Below are positions 45,500-53,447 of a stretch of 64,000 nucleotides of DNA, in pieces. Position numbers and translations under genes: made by a program. Below the pieces are notes generated by a model. That model did no database searches. It saw nothing but the letters and a program-made list of their open reading frames with translations, and was not told the origin of the DNA. The stretch spans positions 682,001 to 746,000 of the forward strand of contig NZ_AUHA01000002.1 in NCBI RefSeq assembly GCF_000422945.1. The letters are read 5' to 3'. The stretch's first letter is position 1. Every line of letters starts with the position of its first letter. This DNA comes from Daejeonella oryzae DSM 19973 (GTDB lineage: Bacteria; Bacteroidota; Bacteroidia; Sphingobacteriales; Sphingobacteriaceae).

Positions 45500-45529
45500 A
45501 AAAATCCTCCTGCTTCACAGCTGGAGGAT
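45500..45529 (-). terminator. Intrinsic terminator of the 175-residue lipoprotein gene
   Basis: Stem ATCCTCC / GGAGGAT (7 bp) with a 12-nt apex that can pair further, and an A-run on the left (U on the minus strand). It lies 29 bases past the lipoprotein stop. Confidence 0.65.
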
Positions 45530-45557
45530 CACATTAACCAAACATAATTAAATAAAA

Positions 45558-46085
45558 CTATCGGGTTGCGGGTGCAACGCTAAAACCTAAACTGGCTTTA
45601 ACACTTGCATCTACATTAATTGACTCTCTTAAAACGTATTCCATACGTACACGTACCGTAGATCCTTTAATATAATCATCTAAAAAACGAGAATTGTCTA
45701 TATCCAAAACCAGACTGTTCCCGGCTGTAGATGCAATATCAGTTCGTGAAGCGACTAAAACCTCGCTTGAACCGTCTCCTCTTGAAATATACATCTTGAT
45801 AGATTTAATTACACCTAGGCTTTGGTTGGATGGATTACTTGCTTCAATTTTTGCAGAAGCAATCCGGATTTCTTTAACCGATTCGGTGTTTGAGCCCTGG
45901 CCGGTAAAGATCTGATCGAAGCTGTTAGCAGAACTGGTAGCCGACAACGTAGTGCCTGTACGGCTCGAAGCCGGGATAACTAATGTTGAAGTGTATGGAA
46001 ATGTTGAACGTACTAATGATTGTACGGTTGCACAACCGGTTAACATACTTGCTATGGCAATAAAGCCTATAATGGTCTTTCTCAT
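45558..46085 (-). CDS. Hypothetical lipoprotein
   Basis: A 175-residue lipoprotein with signal and lipobox MLTGC at residues 15-19. The mature part is Ser/Thr-rich beta-type sequence without a family motif I recognise. It contains TSTLVIPASSRTGTTLSATS and a C-terminal RVRMEYVLRESINV. It is a single gene with terminator. Surface or periplasmic location is inferred from the lipobox. Confidence 0.65.
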   Translation of the reverse strand: MRKTIIGFIAIASMLTGCATVQSLVRSTFPYTSTLVIPASSRTGTTLSATSSANSFDQIFTGQGSNTESVKEIRIASAKIEASNPSNQSLGVIKSIKMYISRGDGSSEVLVASRTDIASTAGNSLVLDIDNSRFLDDYIKGSTVRVRMEYVLRESINVDASVKASLGFSVAPATR

Positions 46086-46238
46086 AATATAATTATTGAT
46101 TTGCCATAATATGCAAAAGCCGTTCCATGCTTGGTACGATAGAATCTCTTCTTAGTTACAAATTTTTATGCATAGGTACTAATTTGAATAAAGCTTACTT
46201 ATATTCATCCGAAATTTTAAAACCACTTACCATATTAC

Positions 46239-47216
46239 ATGAAATTAAATTTACTGCTTATCTTATTCCTGACGACATCCATTCAAAGCTTTGCCCAAAA
46301 AAGAAATATTTACCTTCTTAAAAATGACGGACGCCAGGTTCAATTAAAAGACAGTGCAGATTTTATTCGCATTATCCAGGAACCTGATTCTGGAAGTACT
46401 TTTTTTAAGGTTTTAGAATTTTATCCTGATAATTCCCGAAAATTTATTGGCGAAGCCTCCTCATTCGAACCCAAATTGATTTTTGAAGGGCCTACCATAC
46501 TTTACCATAAAAATGGTAAGAAGTCAGAGAATATTAGCTATTTAAAAGGGGTAAGAAATGGAATGGCCTATTTTTTTTATCCCAATGGCCAGCTAAAAAA
46601 AGTACTGGAATATAATACCCCGGATGGAATGACAGAGGCTATTAGTCATAATCAGTCGATAAGATTTAAAGTAATGGAATATTATGATGCCTCGGGGTCA
46701 CAGCAGGTTAAAGATGGAAATGGGTATGCTGTGATAGATGAGAATGATGGAATACATGAAGAGGGAAAATATTTAAACGGTAGAAAAGATAGCATGTGGA
46801 AAGGCTCTCATAAGCTAGACGAAAATACCAGGCACTACCAGGAAAGCTATAACCAGGGCAAATTGATATCAGGAATCCAGACACTACCGGATGGTACTCT
46901 TCGAAATTATACTCAGCTCATGGAATTTCCGGAATACAAAGGCGGAATAAAAAATTTCTACGCCTTTCTCGGCAAAAATTTCATGTACCCTTCAGATGCA
47001 AGAAAAAATGGAATACAGGGAAAATTAATTTTGGGTTTTATAGTCAAGGCCGATGGTAACATTCAGGATATTAAAGTACATCAATCTGTAAGTCCTTCAA
47101 TAGACCAGGAAGGAATTAGAGTATTAAAAAAAGCAGGGAAATGGATTCCCGGAAAATTCAGGGGACAGCCCACAAATGTCAGCTATGTAATTCCCCTTAG
47201 CTTAAATCTGAACTGA
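46239..47216 (+). CDS. MORN-repeat/TonB C-terminal domain protein, copy 1
   Basis: A 325-residue exported protein with a cleavable signal (ends SFAQ, ~residue 20). The middle region (~70-215) has repeated Gly-Tyr MORN/YwqK-type units such as GPTILYHKNGKKSENI and GVRNGMAYFFYPNGQLKKVL. The C-terminal ~80 residues form a TonB C-terminal domain (YPSDARKNGIQGKLILGFIV, IRVLKKAGKWIPG). With a signal peptide and no membrane anchor it would be periplasmic, unlike true TonB, and the domain may bind TonB-box or envelope partners. It is the first of a tandem pair, 37 bases before copy 2. Confidence 0.8.
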   Translation: MKLNLLLILFLTTSIQSFAQKRNIYLLKNDGRQVQLKDSADFIRIIQEPDSGSTFFKVLEFYPDNSRKFIGEASSFEPKLIFEGPTILYHKNGKKSENISYLKGVRNGMAYFFYPNGQLKKVLEYNTPDGMTEAISHNQSIRFKVMEYYDASGSQQVKDGNGYAVIDENDGIHEEGKYLNGRKDSMWKGSHKLDENTRHYQESYNQGKLISGIQTLPDGTLRNYTQLMEFPEYKGGIKNFYAFLGKNFMYPSDARKNGIQGKLILGFIVKADGNIQDIKVHQSVSPSIDQEGIRVLKKAGKWIPGKFRGQPTNVSYVIPLSLNLN

Positions 47217-47253
47217 TCCGATAAAATATTAAAATAATTTCTGCGGGATCCAC

Positions 47254-48258
47254 ATGAAACATATTTTCCTAATCCTGATCAGCCTTTTTGCCTCGGCTCA
47301 AAGCTTTTCTCAAAACCAAAATATATACTTTCTAAAAAATAACGGCCGGGAAGTAAATCAGAAAGACAGTGCAGATTTTATTCGTATTATCCGCAAGCCG
47401 GATTCTGGAAGTACTTATTTCACGGTTTCTGATTTCTATCCTAACAATATTAAAAAATTTGAAGGTAAGGCTCCCTCAATTGGATTACAGCCACAGTTTG
47501 AAGGCCAAACAATAACATTTAATGAAAAGGGACAAAGATCAAAACTCATACCTTATCATAGCGGTATGAAATACGGATTAGGCTACCACTTTTATCCCAA
47601 TGGGAGATTAAAAATGGCTGTGGATTATCACAGCAATCTGGAAAGAGCTCAGAATGGGGATAATGAATTCAGGGTGATTAATACGTATGATTCAGTAGGC
47701 TTTCAGTACGTTAGAGAAGGGAACGGGTTTGCGGTTATAACCCATAATACCGGCATGGTTAAGGAACAGGGAGATTATTTGAATGGGTATAAAAATGGGA
47801 TTTGGAAGGGTATGTATCAAGAAGCCGGCAGATCTTATGAAGAAATTTATAAAAAGAATAAGTTAGTTTACGGAATTCAGAAAACTTCTAATGGAAACAT
47901 TATAAAATACACCCAATTAGAAGAAACTGAAAGGCCGGCAGGTATTAAGAGGCATGTCGATCTTTATTTAACATCTATTTTTAAGTATCCTAAAAAATTA
48001 AGAAAAGATAAAATTAAAGGATATACAAAAGTATTTTTTGACATTAATACAGACGGTACCCTTTCTAATATACACATACAGCCATCCTTAAATGCCTCAA
48101 TAGATTTAGAAATAATACGAATTTTAAAAGACACAAATAATTGGATTCCTTTAAAAATCAGAGGTCTGCCGGTTAAATCATCTCGTACGCTTATATTTAA
48201 TGTCTCACCTTCTGGAACTCGTGTTTCATCTAAGGGCTGGCGGAATAAGCCCATTTAA
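47254..48258 (+). CDS. MORN-repeat/TonB C-terminal domain protein, copy 2
   Basis: A 334-residue paralog of the preceding gene, with the same layout: signal ending QSFSQ, MORN-like units (GMKYGLGYHFYPNGRLKM, NGYKNGIWKGMYQ), and a TonB-C-like end. Near the N-terminus KDSADFIRII and PDSGST are identical in both, showing duplication. The C-terminal domain has diverged: FKYPKKLRKDKIKGYTKVFF and INNWIP-type signals remain, but the final strands differ and a ~15-residue tail is added. The function is unknown. A terminator-like hairpin follows 87 bases downstream. Confidence 0.75.
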   Translation: MKHIFLILISLFASAQSFSQNQNIYFLKNNGREVNQKDSADFIRIIRKPDSGSTYFTVSDFYPNNIKKFEGKAPSIGLQPQFEGQTITFNEKGQRSKLIPYHSGMKYGLGYHFYPNGRLKMAVDYHSNLERAQNGDNEFRVINTYDSVGFQYVREGNGFAVITHNTGMVKEQGDYLNGYKNGIWKGMYQEAGRSYEEIYKKNKLVYGIQKTSNGNIIKYTQLEETERPAGIKRHVDLYLTSIFKYPKKLRKDKIKGYTKVFFDINTDGTLSNIHIQPSLNASIDLEIIRILKDTNNWIPLKIRGLPVKSSRTLIFNVSPSGTRVSSKGWRNKPI

Positions 48259-48335
48259 ATAACACGTTAGAAACTTCAGCCCCGCATCCTTCTAAGCTTA
48301 TCATATTTTTATCCTCAAACTAAGCCCAAAAAATC

Positions 48336-48371
48336 TATCTTTGCATCCCGACAGACCAGTCGGGATTTTTG
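48336..48371 (+). promoter_or_regulatory. -7 element overlapping a terminator-like hairpin before carB
   Basis: TATCTTTG (48336-48343) matches TAnnTTTG. One base later begins an 8-bp perfect hairpin ATCCCGAC / GTCGGGAT (48345-48366) followed by TTTTT. The hairpin is either the terminator of the MORN/TonB pair or the 5' end of a carB leader, since a start point near 48349 would fall within its left arm. No TTTG box is clear. It lies 65 bases before the carB ATG. Confidence 0.5.
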
Positions 48372-48435
48372 TTTCCAAAAGCTTCGGAATCTCGTTGCGA
48401 GTCATATAAAATTTTTGACCTTTTTTTCGATTCCC

Positions 48436-51252
48436 ATGCCCAGAGACACCTCCATACACTCCGTACTGATTATTGGTTCAGGCCCCATAATTATTGGCCA
48501 GGCCTGCGAATTTGATTATGCAGGTTCACAAGCCGCACTTTCTCTAAAAGACGAAGGCATCAGCGTTTCCATTATCAACTCCAATCCGGCAACAATCATG
48601 ACGGATAAAGTAATTGGAGACCATGTTTATTTGCTGCCGCTTACCTGCGAAAGCCTGGAGATTATTTTACAGGAACAAAAAATTGATGCGGTTTTACCTA
48701 CTATGGGTGGGCAAACAGCCTTAAACCTTTGTAAAGAGGCAGAAGAACGCGGCATCTGGGCAAAATATGGTGTCCGCATTGTTGGTGTGGATGTTGCCGC
48801 AATAGAAAAAACCGAAAACCGCGAAGAATTCCGCCAGCTGATGGTAGATATTGGCGTTGGCGTTGCAAAATCAAAAATTGCCAATTCTTTCCTCGAAGGA
48901 AAAGAGGCCGCTCAGGAAATTGGTTTCCCACTGGTAATTCGCCCTTCGTATACCTTAGGCGGATCCGGAGGTGGTATTGTTTATAAAAAAGAAGATTTTG
49001 ACCATGCTTTGAGCCGTGGCTTACAGGCCTCACCAACTCACGAAGTATTGGTTGAAAAAGCAGTAATAGGCTGGAAAGAATATGAACTTGAATTACTTCG
49101 CGACGGCAAAGACAATGTGATCATAATCTGTTCCATTGAGAATTTTGATCCGATGGGAATACATACCGGCGATTCAATTACTGTAGCCCCGGCTATGACA
49201 TTAAGCGACCGGTGTTACCAGGATATGCGTAACCAGGCAATCCGCATGATGCGGGCAATTGGCAATTTCGCCGGCGGCTGCAACGTACAATTTTCGGTCG
49301 ATCCGGCTACTGAGGATATTATAGCTATTGAGATTAACCCTCGGGTTTCCCGTTCATCGGCCCTGGCTTCAAAAGCAACCGGTTATCCTATTGCTAAAAT
49401 TGCGGCAAAACTAGCTATTGGTTACAATCTCGATGAAATCGAAAATCAGATCACTAAAACTACATCAGCCTATTTTGAGCCTACGCTCGATTATGTAATT
49501 GTTAAAATTCCACGCTGGAATTTTGACAAATTTAAAGGAGCCAATACAGAACTGGGTCTGCAAATGAAGTCGGTTGGGGAAGTAATGGCTATTGGAAGAA
49601 CCTTTATCGAGGCGCTCCAGAAAGCATGTCAGAGTTTAGAAACAAACCGCTTAGGCTTAGGAGCCGATGGTAAACATGCCCGCCATCTGGATGAAATCCT
49701 CCACGGACTGGAACATCCAAGCTGGGATCGCCTTTTTCTGATTAAGGATGCAATGAGTTTAGGGGTTCCATTGGAATCCATCCGCAAAATAACGCATATT
49801 GATAAATGGTTCCTCACACAGATCCAGGAACTTGTGCAACTTGAAACTGAATTAAAGCGATATTCATTAACAAACATCCCTAAAGACTTTTTCGTTACAC
49901 TGAAGCAAAAAGGATATTCGGATGGGCAAATAGCTTATTTACTGGGTAACGTTACCGAGGATGAAGTTTATGATCGCCGCAAGGAACTTGGAATTAAGCG
50001 GGTTTATAAAATGGTAGATACTTGCGCCGCCGAATTCCCTGCTAAAACGCCGTATTTCTATTCCACTTTTGAAGATGAAAATGAATCAATAGTAAGTGAC
50101 AAGAAAAAGATCATTGTCTTAGGTTCAGGCCCAAACCGCATTGGTCAGGGTATTGAGTTTGATTATTCATGCGTACATGGTTTGCTGGCTGCCAAAGAAG
50201 CCGGTTATGAATCGATCATGATCAATTGCAATCCCGAAACCGTTTCTACGGATTTCAACATGGCCGATAAATTATATTTTGAGCCGGTATTCTGGGAGCA
50301 TGTTCGCGAAATCATTGAACTGGAAAAACCTGTTGGAGTAATTGTGCAGCTTGGCGGACAAACAGCGCTTAAAATGGCCCAAAAATTCCATGAAAAAGGA
50401 ATAAAAATTATTGGAACTTCTTTCGATAACATGGATATTGCCGAAGATCGCGGACGCTTTTCTGACCTGTTAAAAGATCTTGACATTCCATACCCTAAAT
50501 ACGGTGTGGCCGAAAGTGCGGAAGAAGCTCTTGTTGTAGCTCAGCAGGTTGGTTACCCGGTTCTTGTTCGGCCAAGTTATGTTTTAGGCGGACAAGGCAT
50601 GAGCATTGTGATTAATGACGAAGATCTGGAAAAGGCCGTTGTTAACCTGCTTAAAAACATGCCCGGAAACCGCGTTTTAATTGATCATTTCCTGGATCGG
50701 GCAGAAGAAGCAGAATCTGATTCCATTTGCGATGGTGATGATGTACACATTATCGGCTTAATGGAACATATTGAGCCTGCCGGGATTCACTCGGGTGATT
50801 CATACGCTGTTTTACCTCCTTTTAATTTATCCGCAGAGGTCATTAAAAAAATGGAAGAGCATACCATAAAAATTGCTCATGCACTTAATGTACGCGGATT
50901 GCTAAATATTCAATTCGCTATCAAGGATGAAAAAGTATATGTGATAGAAGCCAATCCAAGAGCATCGCGTACAGTTCCGTTTATTGCTAAAGCATACGAT
51001 GTGCCTTACATCAACATCGCTACTAAAATTATGCTCGGCGCAAACAAACTTAAAGATTTTACTATTGAGCGTAAACTGGATGGCTACGCTATTAAAGAAC
51101 CTGTATTTTCTTTTGATAAATTCCCTGAAGTTGAAAAGCAATTAGGTCCCGAAATGAAATCGACCGGAGAGGCAATCCGATTTATAAAATCCCTGGAAGA
51201 TCCTTATTTCAGGCATTTATACAAAGAGAAATCAATGTACCTGAGTAAGTAA
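48436..51252 (+). CDS. carB: Carbamoyl-phosphate synthase large subunit, short form
   Basis: CarB makes carbamoyl phosphate for arginine and pyrimidine synthesis. I take the ATG at 48436 (MPRDTSIHSVLIIGSG), giving 938 residues; a TTG seven codons upstream is rejected. It has two ATP-grasp halves: GSGPIIIGQACEFDYAG and PSYTLGGSGGGIVY in the first, GSGPNRIGQGIEFDYSC and PSYVLGGQGMSIV in the second. The end KSTGEAIRFIK matches the end of the second half, so the ~130-residue C-terminal regulatory domain of E. coli CarB (1073 residues) is absent. carA is not adjacent. Confidence 0.96.
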   Translation: MPRDTSIHSVLIIGSGPIIIGQACEFDYAGSQAALSLKDEGISVSIINSNPATIMTDKVIGDHVYLLPLTCESLEIILQEQKIDAVLPTMGGQTALNLCKEAEERGIWAKYGVRIVGVDVAAIEKTENREEFRQLMVDIGVGVAKSKIANSFLEGKEAAQEIGFPLVIRPSYTLGGSGGGIVYKKEDFDHALSRGLQASPTHEVLVEKAVIGWKEYELELLRDGKDNVIIICSIENFDPMGIHTGDSITVAPAMTLSDRCYQDMRNQAIRMMRAIGNFAGGCNVQFSVDPATEDIIAIEINPRVSRSSALASKATGYPIAKIAAKLAIGYNLDEIENQITKTTSAYFEPTLDYVIVKIPRWNFDKFKGANTELGLQMKSVGEVMAIGRTFIEALQKACQSLETNRLGLGADGKHARHLDEILHGLEHPSWDRLFLIKDAMSLGVPLESIRKITHIDKWFLTQIQELVQLETELKRYSLTNIPKDFFVTLKQKGYSDGQIAYLLGNVTEDEVYDRRKELGIKRVYKMVDTCAAEFPAKTPYFYSTFEDENESIVSDKKKIIVLGSGPNRIGQGIEFDYSCVHGLLAAKEAGYESIMINCNPETVSTDFNMADKLYFEPVFWEHVREIIELEKPVGVIVQLGGQTALKMAQKFHEKGIKIIGTSFDNMDIAEDRGRFSDLLKDLDIPYPKYGVAESAEEALVVAQQVGYPVLVRPSYVLGGQGMSIVINDEDLEKAVVNLLKNMPGNRVLIDHFLDRAEEAESDSICDGDDVHIIGLMEHIEPAGIHSGDSYAVLPPFNLSAEVIKKMEEHTIKIAHALNVRGLLNIQFAIKDEKVYVIEANPRASRTVPFIAKAYDVPYINIATKIMLGANKLKDFTIERKLDGYAIKEPVFSFDKFPEVEKQLGPEMKSTGEAIRFIKSLEDPYFRHLYKEKSMYLSK

Positions 51253-51253
51253 G

Positions 51254-51288
51254 TAAAATATCCCGCAATTACGTAGCGGGATATTTTA
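51254..51288 (+). terminator. Intrinsic terminator of carB
   Basis: A 13-bp perfect stem TAAAATATCCCGC / GCGGGATATTTTA with a 9-nt loop, starting 2 bases after the carB stop. The T-run is provided by the stem end. Confidence 0.85.
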
Positions 51289-51346
51289 GTTCATGTCAGG
51301 TTTAAGACACTGAAAAACTCAAACTTTAGTTTCCACTGAACACAAA

Positions 51347-51377
51347 AAAACCTCATCACCCAAAGTGATGAGGTTTT
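51347..51377 (-). terminator. Intrinsic terminator of the DUF4920 gene
   Basis: A 13-bp perfect stem AAAACCTCATCAC / GTGATGAGGTTTT with a 5-nt loop, preceded by more A. It lies 25 bases past the DUF4920 stop on the minus strand, and is symmetric enough to work both ways. Confidence 0.85.
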
Positions 51378-51401
51378 ATATTTTCCTTTTATCTAATCTG
51401 C

Positions 51402-51890
51402 TTAATTCAATACAACTACACCTTTGGCTTCGTAAGCCAGTTCTTTTTTAGGAAGTGTAATCTTAGCAATTTCAGAAGCAGATTTATTGGCATCCTTTGC
51501 ATAATGCTGCTGATCTTCAACGGATGCGGTATCGGTGTAAGCAAAACCATCTAAAATAACTTCTTTCCCTTCCAGATCTTTCGGAACAAAAATCTTATAG
51601 TCTTTAAACGTAATCCGAAGATCTTCACCGTTATCCAATTTCATCAGCATCCAACAGCCTTTTTTTTCGCAAACTTCGTTCACAACGCCTTTAATTTTAA
51701 GATCCAGCTTGGATTCATCCTGCATGGCAGTACGCATGGCTGCTAAATCAATTACATTGTCGTTTTTTACCGAGTCGCCATATACGGCAGTTCCTTTGAT
51801 ATTGCTTATTGCCTGAAGTTCAGTTTTAGGTTTTACAGAGCAGGAAGTAAGAATGAACGCTGCCCAAAGTGAAAGTAAAATATTTTTCAT
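51402..51890 (-). CDS. DUF4920 lipoprotein
   Basis: A 162-residue lipoprotein with lipobox LTSC (~14-17). The mature part matches DUF4920: an OB-like domain with IKGVVNEVCEKKGCWMLMKLDNGEDLRITFKDY-type features, notably VCEKKGCW and ILDGFAYTDTASVEDQQHYAKD. The function is unknown; a Cys pair CEKKGC may bind metal or form a disulfide. It is a stand-alone unit between carB and radA. Confidence 0.85.
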   Translation of the reverse strand: MKNILLSLWAAFILTSCSVKPKTELQAISNIKGTAVYGDSVKNDNVIDLAAMRTAMQDESKLDLKIKGVVNEVCEKKGCWMLMKLDNGEDLRITFKDYKIFVPKDLEGKEVILDGFAYTDTASVEDQQHYAKDANKSASEIAKITLPKKELAYEAKGVVVLN

Positions 51891-51986
51891 AGTAAATTAA
51901 ATGAGGAACAAATTTGCATAAATTATTTGACCTTGTTTAAAGCAAGCGATCATACCCTTGTAAAAATTTAGTGGATAAAGCCCTGT

Positions 51987-53366
51987 CTATCCAAATAATA
52001 AATGAAATACCTCTTCAACTTTGGCAACCGGAACAATTTCAATCTGATACTTGCTGATATCCAGACCTTTCTTATTGTATTTCGAGATAAATATTTGTTC
52101 AAACCCTAATTTCTCTGCTTCCGCGATGCGCTGCTCAACTCTGTTAACAGCCCTGATCTCGCCGGATAAGCCCACTTCTGCAGCAAAGCACACTTTGGTT
52201 CCAACCGGCATGTCTTCATGAGAGGAGATAATAGCTACTACAACGGCCAGATCTATAGCCGGATCTTCTACCCGCAGTCCTCCGGCAATATTTAGAAATA
52301 CATCTTTCGTGCTCAACTTAAATCCGCAGCGTTTTTCTAAAACTGCCAGAAGCATGTTCATCCGTTTTGTATCGAAGCCGGTAGCAGATCGCTGAGGAGT
52401 TCCGTATGCAGAAACACTTACCAGCGCCTGGGTTTCAATCAGCATCGGACGCAAGCCTTCCAGCATAGCTGAAATAGTGATTCCGCTCAATGGTTCATCA
52501 CGCTGCGACAGCAGTATTTCTGAAGGGTTGGAAACTTCGCGTAAGCCGCTCCCCTGCATTTCATAAATTCCCAGTTCTGATGCTGATCCAAAGCGATTTT
52601 TTACTGCACGCAAAATTCGGTAAACGTGATGCCTGTCGCCTTCAAATTGCAAAACCGTATCTACCATGTGCTCAAGAATTTTTGGTCCCGCTATCATTCC
52701 GTCTTTGGTAATATGACCGATCAGGAATACTGGCGTTCCGCTTTCTTTGGCAAAGCGGAGTAATTCTGCCGTACATTCTCTTACCTGGGAAACGCTTCCG
52801 GGAGTAGACTCAATATGTGCCGAATATAAAGTTTGGATTGAATCTACAACCACAAGTTCGGGCTGCAGAATTTCTATTTGTTTAAATATGTTCTGAGTAG
52901 ATGTTTCTGTAAGAATGTAACAGTTCGCTTTCGAAAAGGACTCTATCCGTTCGGCCCGCATTTTTATTTGCTGATCGCTTTCTTCACCAGATATATATAA
53001 AACTTTAAGTCCCGGCAAATTCAGAGCTATCTGAAGCATCAGGGTTGATTTTCCGATACCGGGTTCACCGCCGATCAAAACCATCGAGCCGGCAACAATT
53101 CCACCGCCAAGCACCCTGTTGAATTCCTTATCAGGAGTAATTAAACGGCTCTGTTCAGAGTAAGTAATTTCATGGATAGCAGAAGGTTTATTAGAACGCT
53201 GCGTACTTGTAGAACCTGCCTTCCAATCAGGAACGGAAGTATTTGCCTTTTCAATAATTTCTTCAACGAATGTATTCCAGGAATTGCATGAGGGACATTT
53301 TCCAAGCCATTTGGCAGATTCATAGCCACAGCTCTGGCAAAAATACGCGGATCTGGTTTTAGCCAT
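51987..53366 (-). CDS. radA: DNA repair protein RadA
   Basis: RadA (Sms) is a RecA-like ATPase for branch migration in recombination repair. The 459 residues match. It has an N-terminal zinc finger (FCQSCGYESAKWLGKCPSCNSW, four Cys), Walker A GGEPGIGKSTL (~99), the family KNRFG motif at about residue 250 (VKNRFGSASELG) and a Lon-protease-like C-terminal domain (~280-459), with catalytic residues not conserved. It is downstream of rng, separated by a long inverted repeat. Confidence 0.96.
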   Translation of the reverse strand: MAKTRSAYFCQSCGYESAKWLGKCPSCNSWNTFVEEIIEKANTSVPDWKAGSTSTQRSNKPSAIHEITYSEQSRLITPDKEFNRVLGGGIVAGSMVLIGGEPGIGKSTLMLQIALNLPGLKVLYISGEESDQQIKMRAERIESFSKANCYILTETSTQNIFKQIEILQPELVVVDSIQTLYSAHIESTPGSVSQVRECTAELLRFAKESGTPVFLIGHITKDGMIAGPKILEHMVDTVLQFEGDRHHVYRILRAVKNRFGSASELGIYEMQGSGLREVSNPSEILLSQRDEPLSGITISAMLEGLRPMLIETQALVSVSAYGTPQRSATGFDTKRMNMLLAVLEKRCGFKLSTKDVFLNIAGGLRVEDPAIDLAVVVAIISSHEDMPVGTKVCFAAEVGLSGEIRAVNRVEQRIAEAEKLGFEQIFISKYNKKGLDISKYQIEIVPVAKVEEVFHLLFG

Positions 53367-53369
53367 ATT

Positions 53370-53444
53370 TGATTTTAGATTTTTAAAATTACGATTTACG
53401 ATTCAGGCTAACAGCTAAAATCGCAAACCGTAAATCTAAAATCA
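53370..53444 (-). repeat. Long inverted repeat between rng and radA
   Basis: A 13-bp perfect inverted repeat (TGATTTTAGATTT at 53370-53382, AAATCTAAAATCA at 53432-53444) encloses a second pair, TTACGATTTACGATT and AATCGCAAACCGTAA, that folds with all 15 positions paired when G-U is allowed on the minus strand. So the minus transcript can form a ~28-bp hairpin. No T-run follows, so it is not a simple terminator. The motif GATTTTAGATTTACGATT recurs as an intergenic repeat in Pedobacter by my recollection. Confidence 0.65.
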
Positions 53445-53447
53445 TTA

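Noticed and set aside
48415-48435. Upstream extension of carB by a TTG start
   Set aside because: The family N-terminus begins at the ATG at 48436; the extra seven residues have no match.
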